From an uncultured Opitutia bacterium (GTDB lineage: Bacteria; Verrucomicrobiota; Verrucomicrobiia; Opitutales; UBA953), in the NCBI GenBank assembly GCA_903910245.1, contig CAIVYX010000314.1, positions 1-9,489 of the forward strand: a stretch of DNA of 9,489 nt. Direction: 5' to 3'. A model generated the notes under the pieces. It was not told the DNA's origin, did not search any database, and saw nothing but the letters and a program-made list of their open reading frames with translations. Positions 1 to 6,575 of the stretch are shown piece after piece (the stretch's first letter is position 1; every line of letters starts with the position of its first letter). Both the position numbers and the translations under genes were made by a program.

Positions 1-258
1 AAGAACCTCGCCCGCGAATGGGCCGCCAAGGGCGTCCGCGTCAACACGCTCGTCCCGGGCTTCTTCCCGGCCGAACAGAACCGCAAGGTGCTCACCCCTG
101 AGCGCGTGGCGATGATTCTCGGCAAGACCCCGATGAACCGCTTCGGCGAAGCCAAGGAACTCATCGGTGCCTCCCTCCTCCTCGCTTCCGACGCCGGTAG
201 CTTCGTCACCGGCGCCGAAATCGTCGTCGACGGCGGCTTCGCCGCGATGTCCATCTAA
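1..258 (+). CDS. SDR-family oxidoreductase, C-terminal part (probable D-mannonate oxidoreductase / fructuronate reductase)
   Basis: The 5' end lies outside the window; 85 C-terminal residues are visible in frame 1, ending at TAA 256-258. The segment has the classic end of a short-chain dehydrogenase: an [10 protein letters not shown] stretch after the catalytic helix, then [21 protein letters not shown] and a final VVDGGF. The words [10 protein letters not shown] and TPMNRFGE resemble the SDR-type D-mannonate oxidoreductases, which interconvert D-fructuronate and D-mannonate with NAD(P)H in the cytoplasm. The gene 15 bp downstream is glucuronate isomerase, whose product is fructuronate, so the context fits the next step of hexuronate catabolism. 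The Rossmann nucleotide-binding half and the Ser-Tyr-Lys residues are not visible, so cofactor preference cannot be judged. The SDR family call is firm; the substrate is inferred from motif resemblance and the neighbour. Confidence 0.85.
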   Translation, partial: KNLAREWAAKGVRVNTLVPGFFPAEQNRKVLTPERVAMILGKTPMNRFGEAKELIGASLLLASDAGSFVTGAEIVVDGGFAAMSI

Positions 259-273
259 GCGAGCTCGACGACA

Positions 274-1680
274 ATGGCCTTCATGGACGACAATTTCATC
301 CTCTCGACCAGCACGGCGCAGCAGCTCTACCACGGCGTGGCGAAGGACCAGCCGATTGTTGACTACCACTGCCACCTCAGCCCGAAGGACATCGCCGACG
401 ACCGTCGTTTCGAAGACCTCACGGCCATCTGGCTCGCGGGCGACCACTACAAGTGGCGCGCGATGCGGGCCAACGGCGTCAGCGAAGACCTCATCACCGG
501 CGACAAGTCCACGTCGCGCGAGAAGTTCCAGGCCTGGGCCGAGACGGTCCCGTCCACGCTCCGCAATCCCCTCTTCCACTGGACGCACCTCGAGCTGCGC
601 CGCCACTTCGGTATCCAGGACGTCCTCGAAGGCGCCACGGCCCAGAAGATCTGGGACGAAGCTAATCGCCAACTGAAGCACGGTGACCTCACGGCTCGCG
701 GTATCCTCAAACTCATGAAGGTCCGCGTCGTCGGCACCACCGATGACCCGGCCGACTCGCTCGACCTCCACCACCAGATTGCGAAGTCCGGCTTCGAGAC
801 CAAGATCGTCCCGACCTATCGTCCCGACGCCTGCCTCAAGGTGCGCACGCCTGACCGCGTGCAGGCCTGGGCTAAGCGCCTCGCCGCCGCCACGGGCAAA
901 GGCGCTGACACTTTCGCCGGCCTGATTGTCGGACTCAACCAGCGCCACGACGACTTCGCCGACGCGGGCTGCCGCGCTTCCGACCACGGCCTCGACTACC
1001 TTCCCGACGCGTCCTGCACCGAAGCCGAAGCCAAAGCCATCTGGGAGAACGCCATCGCTGGCAAGGCTGCTACGCTCGAGGAAGCCGAGAAGTTCACGGC
1101 CTTCATCATGCTGCATGTCGGCCGCCTCAACCACGCCAGGGGCTGGGCCACCCAACTCCACCTCGGCGCCGTCCGCGACCCGAACCTCGGCCTGCTCAAG
1201 CGCCTCGGTTCCGACGCCGGTTGCGATACCATCGGCGATTTCCGCCAAGGCCCCGGCCTCATCCGCTGGTTCGGCACGCTCTCCGGCGAGAACGCCCTCG
1301 GTAAGACGATCCTCTACAATCTCAACCCCGCCGACACCGCCCTCTTCGCCTGCCTCCCCGGCTCTTTCCAAGACGGCGTGACGCCAGGCAAGATCCAGTA
1401 CGGCTCGGGCTGGTGGTTCCTCGACCAGGAACGCGGTATGCGCGACCAGATCAACGCGCTGTCCGACCTCGGCCTGCTCAGCCGCTTCATCGGCATGATC
1501 ACCGACTCGCGCTCCTTCCTCTCCTACCCGCGCCACGAATACTTCCGTCGCATCCTGTGCGACCTCGTCGGCCAGGACGTCGAGTCAGGCCGCATCCCGG
1601 ACCGCCAGGATTGGAACGAACGGCTGATCGCCGACGTCTGCTACGGTAACGCCAGCCAGTACTTCGGCTTCCAGAAGTAA
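274..1680 (+). CDS. uxaC: Glucuronate isomerase (uronate isomerase) UxaC
   Basis: A 468-aa protein, close to the 470 aa of the E. coli enzyme and similar along its whole length. It isomerises D-glucuronate to D-fructuronate and D-galacturonate to D-tagaturonate, the first cytoplasmic step of hexuronate use. The amidohydrolase-fold signature VDYHCHLSP carries metal-ligand-type His32 and His34. Other family blocks are HYKWRAMRANGV (about 64-75), HWTHLELRRHFGI (about 103-115), VGTTDDPADSL, YGSGWWFLDQ and the C-terminal TDSRSFLSYPRHEYFRR with Asp411. The chosen ATG at 274 gives MAFMDDNFIL, which matches the family N-terminus (PFMTEDFLL in E. coli). The ATG at 283 would also work. No clear Shine-Dalgarno site precedes either. 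The gene starts 15 bp after the SDR gene and is probably co-transcribed with it. Both genes imply growth on uronic acids from plant or algal polysaccharides. Confidence 0.97.
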   Translation: MAFMDDNFILSTSTAQQLYHGVAKDQPIVDYHCHLSPKDIADDRRFEDLTAIWLAGDHYKWRAMRANGVSEDLITGDKSTSREKFQAWAETVPSTLRNPLFHWTHLELRRHFGIQDVLEGATAQKIWDEANRQLKHGDLTARGILKLMKVRVVGTTDDPADSLDLHHQIAKSGFETKIVPTYRPDACLKVRTPDRVQAWAKRLAAATGKGADTFAGLIVGLNQRHDDFADAGCRASDHGLDYLPDASCTEAEAKAIWENAIAGKAATLEEAEKFTAFIMLHVGRLNHARGWATQLHLGAVRDPNLGLLKRLGSDAGCDTIGDFRQGPGLIRWFGTLSGENALGKTILYNLNPADTALFACLPGSFQDGVTPGKIQYGSGWWFLDQERGMRDQINALSDLGLLSRFIGMITDSRSFLSYPRHEYFRRILCDLVGQDVESGRIPDRQDWNERLIADVCYGNASQYFGFQK

Positions 1681-1704
1681 GCGGTCGTTTAGCTGGTACA
1701 GGAC

Positions 1705-2130
1705 GTGGCAATCTACATCGGTATCTTCATACTCGTCCTCCGCTTCATAATTGAGCGGAGGCGGTTACCACGCCTCAACGTGCCGGCTGCCCGCGAACGC
1801 ACCCTTCCCGAGAACCTCCTCTCATGGACAGCCCTGCTGCTGACGATACTCATCGCCGTCGAACTCTACCTTGCCGAGTACGCTTGGCTGACATCAGCCG
1901 ATGCCTACTGGCTTAACATCCTTCCTCTTATGTGGCTAGGACTTACCTTCTTCCGCAAGGACATCCCCGGAGACCGCACCGCGACCAACGTCGGGATATG
2001 GACGCTGATCCCGTATGCCGCCTACGCCTTCAGCCACAAGGAAACGCCCACAAGCAGCTGGCTGAGCCTTTGCCTATTCGGCGCCGCCTTTCTTGTCGGC
2101 AGCTGGCGCGACGCCAAGCGCCCGGCCTGA
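1705..2130 (+). CDS. Small multi-spanning membrane protein of unknown function (paralogue A)
   Basis: I do not recognise a named family. The 141-aa product starts at GTG 1705; the frame opens only at 1693 after a TAG, so a much longer version is impossible. It begins with a hydrophobic stretch at about 2-15, then a basic segment (ERRRLPR, 17-23) and RER at 30-32. Hydrophobic segments follow near 41-57, 70-83, 97-109 and 119-132, so about four or five membrane passes are likely, and it ends with WRDAKR. There is no signal-peptide cleavage site and no catalytic motif. It lies 24 bp after uxaC on the same strand but shows no functional link to it. Codon use differs from uxaC: ATA, TTA, AGG and CGG codons occur within the first 25 codons. 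It aligns with the next gene's product (see findings). That pairing, the open frame and the membrane-like composition support a real gene. Confidence 0.7.
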   Translation: MAIYIGIFILVLRFIIERRRLPRLNVPAARERTLPENLLSWTALLLTILIAVELYLAEYAWLTSADAYWLNILPLMWLGLTFFRKDIPGDRTATNVGIWTLIPYAAYAFSHKETPTSSWLSLCLFGAAFLVGSWRDAKRPA

Positions 2131-2208
2131 GTCGGGAGACTTGCGTAGGCGTCAGGCAAGCACAGACTAGAGTGGCCCCGGCGCTCCGCCACCCACCCTC
2201 ACCTAAGC
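2131..2208 (+). other. Short spacer between the two membrane-protein genes
   Basis: 78 bp with no ORF and no convincing promoter or terminator. A 5-bp inverted repeat, CTTGC 2140-2144 with GCAAG 2156-2160, has an 11-nt loop and no T-run, so it does not look like an intrinsic terminator. The two flanking genes could be transcribed together. Confidence 0.4.
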
Positions 2209-2688
2209 ATGATCCGCTTCCTGTTCGACTGCATGCTTTGGGGCCTCGGCTCCCAGCCGCGTGGTGCCGAGACGTCTTCGGGCTTCGGGAGCGATCAGCT
2301 CATCCCGACGCGTGAACGTAACGGCCTCGAGGCCGCCGTACGCATCCTGAGTTCACTGCTGTTCCTCTTGGCGGTCTTCGCCCAGTTCCTGTCCACAGAA
2401 CTCGGTTTCCTGACCGCACCGCAGCTTCACCTACTCGCCCTCGCCAGCGCCGTCTGGGGACTGCAGATGATTTTACGCCCCTCTGTCCCGATGGATAGTA
2501 CGGCAATCAGCACGGCCCTCTGGAGCTTCGCCGGCTACTTCCCCTTCTTCCTCCTCGGCAACCTCTCGCCCTTCTTCGACAAGGATCCGACGAACCTGTA
2601 TACGCTCATTGGTCAGGGCGGCGCGGTCGGCACGCTAGTAGTCTATGGTCTCTTCCGAGATATCCGTCGCGAGACCCGCGCGGAATAA
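2209..2688 (+). CDS. Small multi-spanning membrane protein of unknown function (paralogue B)
   Basis: No named family recognised. The 159-aa product starts at ATG 2209 without an obvious Shine-Dalgarno site. The first 40 residues are mixed: a short hydrophobic run MIRFLFDCMLWGLG, then a polar Gly/Ser-rich stretch with RER at 35-37. Hydrophobic segments follow at about 45-62, 72-89, 102-118 and 131-148, and the tail is charged (FRDIRRETRAE). About four membrane passes are likely. It has no transporter or enzyme motif. Gapless similarity to the preceding product over about 50 residues includes LT, W, R, P-x-D-x-T-A, W and Y at a constant offset of six, and both end in RD-x-(K/R)R. The two genes therefore look like an old tandem duplication, perhaps forming a heteromeric pair. 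The stop TAA (2686-2688) is 7 bp from the stop of the convergent racemase gene. Confidence 0.75.
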   Translation: MIRFLFDCMLWGLGSQPRGAETSSGFGSDQLIPTRERNGLEAAVRILSSLLFLLAVFAQFLSTELGFLTAPQLHLLALASAVWGLQMILRPSVPMDSTAISTALWSFAGYFPFFLLGNLSPFFDKDPTNLYTLIGQGGAVGTLVVYGLFRDIRRETRAE

Positions 2689-2695
2689 ACTGCGG

Positions 2696-3955
2696 TCAGC
2701 GTGCCGCCTGCAAACTCCGCCACGTCAGCGGTAGCTTGTCGCGGACGAGTCCTGCCGTCGCACCCGGGAGCCTATCCGTCGTCAGGGGGACATTGATCGT
2801 GTCCTCGCGATCGACCTGCCCTTCGACCCTCCCATATTTATATTCATACGCGAGCGTGCCATCAGCGACCAGACCGATGCCCTTCCAGTTCGGATTCGGG
2901 ATGGAAATAAAGAAGAGGTCGCCCGCCGTGGGCTTGGTCACCGCCATCATCTTCGCGCCCTGCAGTGAACGCCAGAGCGCCTCGGCCGTCCAGGCGGCGG
3001 GATTTACCTGCTTGAGCTGTGGCGCGACGAGCTGGGCATAAGGCTTACGGCCATCAGCGTCGGACTGCCCACGCCAATAGGCGAAGGCCGCCGCAATCTC
3101 ATCGGCGACCAACGGATAATGGGTGCAGCCGAGCATCAAGGTATCAATCGGCGCGGCCCCGTCGGCTTCGGCGGACTTCAGGAACGCACCGACATCGGCG
3201 CGGATGATATCGCGGATCGGCGTCTTAATAGAAGGGTCGCCCTCGATCGCAGCAGCGAGGCTGGCCGAACCCAGTTGGCGGACCGGCCGTCCAGTAACCT
3301 TAGCGATGGCCTTGGGATAGGCGTTGGAAGCGCAGGTGCCCACGGTGGCGAGCACGGCGACCCCGCCCTGCGCACCGTCGGCGGTCTCAGCCAGGCCTTG
3401 CGCGCCCGCTTCGACGACACCGATGACGATGACCGGGATGCCCCAGGCCTTCACGGCGGCCCGGATGTCTTCGAGCCCATAAGCGGTGGCGGTGTTGCAC
3501 GCGATGACGATGGCCTTCACCGGCGGCTTCACGCCGTTGGCCTGACGACGGCCGAGCAGGAACAAGGCGTCACGCAGGATGAGTTCACGCAGGAAACCCG
3601 TCCGACCCACCGCGGAATAATTTCCATAAGGCATATTCGCCTGATCGCCGAAATAAACGAACCGTTCGCCCGCAAAATCCGGCACGCCGTCTGCGCCAGC
3701 CGCACCGGTTCCGTTATGATGGCGGTCATGCGCCTTAATGGCCTCGAGGACCGTCAGCCCACCGACGCCGGAATCGAAGACGCCGATCGGGAGATCGCGG
3801 AGGTCGGCGCGATAATCTGCTGCGACGAAACTGGAAGGGACGTCGCCCTGCGGATGAGCCTTAGCATGGGCGACCGCCGAGGCGACGACGTCGTCCTCTG
3901 CCCGCGACCCGACCGCGAGGACGCAGAGCAATGTAAAGCGGAAGAAGGCCTTCAT
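2696..3955 (-). CDS. murI: Glutamate racemase-like protein with N-terminal signal peptide and extended C-terminus
   Basis: A 419-aa protein of the Asp/Glu racemase superfamily, far longer than the usual 260-290 aa of MurI. Family blocks are GVFDSGVGGLTVLE (58-71, with Asp61 and Ser62), YFGDQANMPYG (101-111), IACNTATAYGLEDIR (151-165, catalytic-type Cys153), VLATVGTCASNAYP (201-214) and MLGCTHYPL (274-282, catalytic-type Cys277 and His279). Both catalytic cysteines are present, so activity is plausible: L-Glu to D-Glu for peptidoglycan. Three things are odd. Residues 1-19 form a Sec-type signal peptide (Lys2 and Arg6, hydrophobic FTLLCVLAV, then SRA before EDD). About 20 Gly/Asp-rich residues are inserted at 76-96. 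A tail of about 95 residues after position 320 matches nothing I know. The start is fixed by TGAGATG, one base after the alr stop, and the next Met is residue 108. It is the last gene of the operon. It could be a secreted racemase rather than the housekeeping MurI. Confidence 0.88.
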   Translation of the reverse strand: MKAFFRFTLLCVLAVGSRAEDDVVASAVAHAKAHPQGDVPSSFVAADYRADLRDLPIGVFDSGVGGLTVLEAIKAHDRHHNGTGAAGADGVPDFAGERFVYFGDQANMPYGNYSAVGRTGFLRELILRDALFLLGRRQANGVKPPVKAIVIACNTATAYGLEDIRAAVKAWGIPVIVIGVVEAGAQGLAETADGAQGGVAVLATVGTCASNAYPKAIAKVTGRPVRQLGSASLAAAIEGDPSIKTPIRDIIRADVGAFLKSAEADGAAPIDTLMLGCTHYPLVADEIAAAFAYWRGQSDADGRKPYAQLVAPQLKQVNPAAWTAEALWRSLQGAKMMAVTKPTAGDLFFISIPNPNWKGIGLVADGTLAYEYKYGRVEGQVDREDTINVPLTTDRLPGATAGLVRDKLPLTWRSLQAAR

Positions 3956-3956
3956 C

Positions 3957-5102
3957 TCAGGTGCGGTCGGTGCGGTAGACGCGCTGGACCCGCTGAGTCA
4001 GGGTGCAAAGGGCTTCCCATGGGATACAGTCAGCCCAGGCGCAGAACTCCGCCACGGTGATACGGTCGGCGCCTTGGGCACCTAGGATTGTGGCGACGTC
4101 TCCGACGATGACCGAAGGGACGTCGGTGACGTCCACGATGCTCTGGTCCATGGTCACGCGACCAAGGATCGGGCAGCGTTGGTCGCGCACGAGGAAGAAA
4201 CCACGGTTGCTGGCAGCCGTCGGGACGCCATCACCATAACCAACCGCGACAATCGCCACGCGAGTTGGACGGGAAAGGGTCTTGGTGCGGTTATAACTGA
4301 CGGCGGTACCAGCCGGCAGATCCTTCACGAGGACAACGCGGGCATGGAAAGAAAGCACGGACTCCGGCCGCAGGCTCGCAAGGAACGATCCGGAGGAAGG
4401 CGGCAGACCGTATTGCATCAGGCCGACGCGCACGGCGTTGAACGGCGCCGAAGCGGAGAAGCTCTCAAGGCCGGCACTGTTGTCGGCGTGAATCATCAGG
4501 CTAGCACGGACGGCGGCCGGAATCCGTTCCAAAAGCTTGAGGAAGATCGCGCGTTGGCCGGAGGTATAGGTCGGATCGCTGTCGGCGTCAGAAAAATGCG
4601 TGAAGACGCCGCGCCATTCGAAGCCGGCGGACTGCACGAACGCGAAGAGCTCGGCGGCCTGAGCGTGCCAGACGCCGGCGCGGCCCATGCCGGTGTCGAC
4701 CTTGACATGCACCTTGGCCTTGAGGCCCGCCTTGGCGGACGCGGCGGTAAGCGCCTTCGCTTCGTCCAGAGAGTTGAGGGTGAGGTCGAGGCCGAGGGCG
4801 AGGGCCCGAGGCAGCTCGCCCGGCAAGGTGGGGCTGAGCAGTAGGATATCGGCGTCATGGCCGATCTCGCGGAGAATGGCGGCTTCGGCGACGTTCGCCA
4901 CGGCGAAGCAATCCACACCGGCTTGTAGCAGACGCGTAGCGACCTCGGGCATGCCATGGCCATAGGCGTTGGCCTTCACCACCGCGACATAGCGCACGTG
5001 GGGCGGGAGGGCCTGTTTAATGCGACCGACATTGCGATCGATGGCCGGCAGGTCGATCTCGACCCAAGCGCGCGCGGCGGAAGCATTCGATGAAGCGCTC
5101 AT
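3957..5102 (-). CDS. alr: Alanine racemase
   Basis: A 381-aa fold-type III PLP enzyme that interconverts L- and D-alanine in the cytoplasm for peptidoglycan; the family is usually 360-390 aa. The N-terminal barrel holds VVKANAYGHG with the PLP lysine Lys43, VHVKVDTGMGRAG (132-143), FTHFSDAD and VRVGLMQYG (Arg225). The C-terminal domain has AVSYNRT with catalytic-type Tyr270, AVGYGDG (287-292), GRVTMDQ (314-320) and Tyr376 near the end. I chose ATG 5102-5100 because it overlaps the tsaB stop as TGATG and has a GGGGAG about 11 nt upstream. An in-frame GTG at 5126 would add eight residues unlike the family start. The murI-like start follows the stop after one base, so two amino-acid racemases are translationally linked. 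There is no signal peptide. Confidence 0.96.
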   Translation of the reverse strand: MSASSNASAARAWVEIDLPAIDRNVGRIKQALPPHVRYVAVVKANAYGHGMPEVATRLLQAGVDCFAVANVAEAAILREIGHDADILLLSPTLPGELPRALALGLDLTLNSLDEAKALTAASAKAGLKAKVHVKVDTGMGRAGVWHAQAAELFAFVQSAGFEWRGVFTHFSDADSDPTYTSGQRAIFLKLLERIPAAVRASLMIHADNSAGLESFSASAPFNAVRVGLMQYGLPPSSGSFLASLRPESVLSFHARVVLVKDLPAGTAVSYNRTKTLSRPTRVAIVAVGYGDGVPTAASNRGFFLVRDQRCPILGRVTMDQSIVDVTDVPSVIVGDVATILGAQGADRITVAEFCAWADCIPWEALCTLTQRVQRVYRTDRT

Positions 5103-5743
5103 CAGCGGTGGCGCTCCCCAGACCACGTGGCGAAATCGTTGGCGACGTTTAAGGCATCAGGACGAGGCTCCTCGCGGAGGAAACCAGACTGAGCGAAGAA
5201 AACCGGCAAGGAAGACCAAGGATGCGAGACGGCGACGTGCGAGGTCAGCACGCTGGGAGCGGCTTCGCTCGAAGCCAGTACGCGACATCCCGCCGTGTTC
5301 AGTTGCGCGGCTTCGGCTTCGAATGGCGTGCCCAGCGAACCATCGGCAGAAACCTCGAGCGCATGCCAGCGCTTGAGACGGGATTCGACGGCGACGAGGA
5401 ACGGACCTTTCTCACCGGCGACCAGGGCGGAGCGAGCGATGCCGGCGAGCGATTCCCACACAAAGATCGGACGCGGCTCGAGCGCGGACCAGGAGCGGAC
5501 CGTCAGCGCAGCGATACGGATGCCCAGCACGGAGCCAGGGCCGACACACAGGGCGAAGGAGCGGATATCGCCGAGCTTCAGCTTGGACTCGGCCAAGGCC
5601 GCTTCGACGCAGCCGAAGAGGCCTTCCAAAGCGCCATCAGGCGAAAGGCCCTGACCTACCCAGCGGCCGCCCGAGAGAACACCCACTCGGACTCCAGCGC
5701 GGGCGGAGCCGTCGAAGACGAGGCAGGGTTCGGGCGCGCTCAT
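5102..5743 (-). CDS. tsaB: tRNA threonylcarbamoyladenosine biosynthesis protein TsaB (divergent)
   Basis: A 213-aa protein of the ASKHA-fold TsaB group, the partner that dimerises with TsaD and works with TsaE and TsaC to make t6A37 on ANN-decoding tRNAs. Visible signatures are an N-terminal LVFDGSARAGVRVGVL (β-strand with Asp11), ALCVGPGSVLGIRIA (65-79, corresponding to the family GPGSFTGLRIG) and an E-S-L-A block at 97-100. The C-terminal half is weakly conserved, and the usual Asp-Ala-Arg motif appears as VAVESRLKR. It is slightly shorter than the 231-aa E. coli protein. I prefer ATG 5743, four bases after the HIT gene stop (TGAGGCCATG). An ATG at 5821 in the same frame would overlap the HIT gene by 74 nt and add 26 unlikely residues. 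The stop shares a base with the alr start. The TsaB call rests mainly on the GPGS block and length. Confidence 0.8.
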   Translation of the reverse strand: MSAPEPCLVFDGSARAGVRVGVLSGGRWVGQGLSPDGALEGLFGCVEAALAESKLKLGDIRSFALCVGPGSVLGIRIAALTVRSWSALEPRPIFVWESLAGIARSALVAGEKGPFLVAVESRLKRWHALEVSADGSLGTPFEAEAAQLNTAGCRVLASSEAAPSVLTSHVAVSHPWSSLPVFFAQSGFLREEPRPDALNVANDFATWSGERHR

Positions 5744-5747
5744 GGCC

Positions 5748-6095
5748 TCAGCCTGGCGGCCAATCAAGGGCACGTCCACCCAGCAGATGCACGTGGAGGT
5801 GCGGGACTGACTCGCCGCCATCGGGTCCGTTGTTGATCACGACCCGGAAGCCCTTGGCTAAGCCGAGCTGACGGGAAAGTTGGCCGGCAACGAGTAGGAG
5901 ATGCCCGAGGGTAGCCTGGTCTTCCACGGTCGCCTCGGCGACGCGCGGGATAGCCTTACGTGGCACGATGAGGATATGCGTCGGGGCCTGCGGGGAGATG
6001 TCGTGGAAGGCGACGCAGACAGTGTCCTCATGGATGAGCTTCGCAGGGATCTCCTTGTCGGCGATCTTCTGGAACAGCGTCTTCGGGGCGCTCAT
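5748..6095 (-). CDS. HIT-family (HINT-like) nucleotide-binding protein
   Basis: A 115-aa histidine-triad protein, the usual size for the HINT branch, cytoplasmic and expected to hydrolyse purine nucleotide phosphoramidates or related adenylates. The C-terminal triad VPHLHVHLLGG has His99, His101 and His103. Upstream are LFQKIADKEIPAKLIHED (7-24), FHDISPQAPTHILIVPRK (30-47) and FRVVINNGPDGGES (83-96), all characteristic of HINT. The N-terminal CxxC zinc motif of some relatives is absent (TLFQKI instead of xxFCKI). ATG 6095 is six bases after the stop of the upstream unknown gene, and the stop is four bases before tsaB. The natural substrate cannot be told from sequence, so no gene symbol is assigned. 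Confidence 0.94.
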   Translation of the reverse strand: MSAPKTLFQKIADKEIPAKLIHEDTVCVAFHDISPQAPTHILIVPRKAIPRVAEATVEDQATLGHLLLVAGQLSRQLGLAKGFRVVINNGPDGGESVPHLHVHLLGGRALDWPPG

Positions 6096-6101
6096 GGGAA
6101 A

Positions 6102-6575
6102 TCAGAGGACGACGACCGTCACGCGACGGCGGCCGGCCTGGCGGGCGACGAGACCTTGTACCGTGTCGACCGCTTCGTCGTAGGCGGCCCGCCAGCGGGT
6201 CGAACGGGCACGGGTACCGGCGAGATACTGATCCTGCAGGCCGACGACCCAGAAGAGCACGTCGGCGGCTTCGCCGGTCGTAGCAAGAGCCGCTTCGACG
6301 CGTTCATGCGCCCAGAGCGCGTCGAACGGCTCGGCACGATGATCGAGTACGGCGACAGTCGGCACCGCCCGGTCCGGTGAAAGCAGGCGGAAGATTTGGG
6401 CGGCCGCAGCGGCGAGGTCCGTTGCGTTGAGGCGCGGATCGGTCTCGTCGTCGGCCTCGAAGACACGCAACACCGCGTCGACGTCGCTGCGCAACTGGGG
6501 AGCGGTGCCTACCATCGAAGCCAGCAGCGCGTTGAGCGTGCGAAGGCGGATCGATTTAGGCAGCGCGGCGGTCAC
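6102..6575 (-). CDS. Conserved-context hypothetical protein between nrdR and the HIT gene
   Basis: I do not recognise a family for this 157-aa product. It starts at GTG 6575, which overlaps the nrdR stop as GTGA. A GGGAGG lies 9 nt upstream, one of the best ribosome-binding sites in the window, so translation is likely. The sequence looks like a small soluble α/β protein: helical N-terminus (about 8-22), Asp-rich segment DVDAVLRVFEADDETD (31-46), Ala-rich helix (51-65), a predicted strand VPTVAVLDH (71-79), helix AHERVEAAL (89-97), strand ADVLFWVVGLQD (104-115), an Arg-rich helix (about 122-132) and a final strand RRVTVVVL at the extreme C-terminus. It has no signal peptide, membrane segment or metal motif. 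NusB was considered because of size and position after nrdR, but the NusB sequence pattern is absent. Confidence 0.75.
   Translation of the reverse strand: MTAALPKSIRLRTLNALLASMVGTAPQLRSDVDAVLRVFEADDETDPRLNATDLAAAAAQIFRLLSPDRAVPTVAVLDHRAEPFDALWAHERVEAALATTGEAADVLFWVVGLQDQYLAGTRARSTRWRAAYDEAVDTVQGLVARQAGRRRVTVVVL

Noticed and set aside
2141..2169. Promoter for the second membrane-protein gene (TTGCGT with a weak -10)
   Set aside because: The -10 candidate at 17-bp spacing matches only about half the consensus, no better than chance.
3119..4060. 313-codon open frame on the + strand opposite the murI-like gene
   Set aside because: It lies antisense to a clearly recognisable racemase. Its product is Arg/Gly/Asp-rich without any domain, and such long antisense frames are expected in GC-rich DNA.
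4179..4844. 221-codon + strand frame opposite alr, and a similar frame at 5222-5836 opposite tsaB and the HIT gene
   Set aside because: Low-complexity products rich in Gly/Arg/Glu, fully antisense to genes with catalytic motifs; composition artefacts.
5102..5126. GTG 5126 as the alr start
   Set aside because: The eight added residues MVWGAPPL do not resemble the family N-terminus, and ATG 5102 has the stop-start overlap and a GGGGAG site.
6102..6575. NusB identity for the gene after nrdR
   Set aside because: Size and position fit, but the N-terminal RR-AR--A-QALY pattern and the later NusB blocks are absent.
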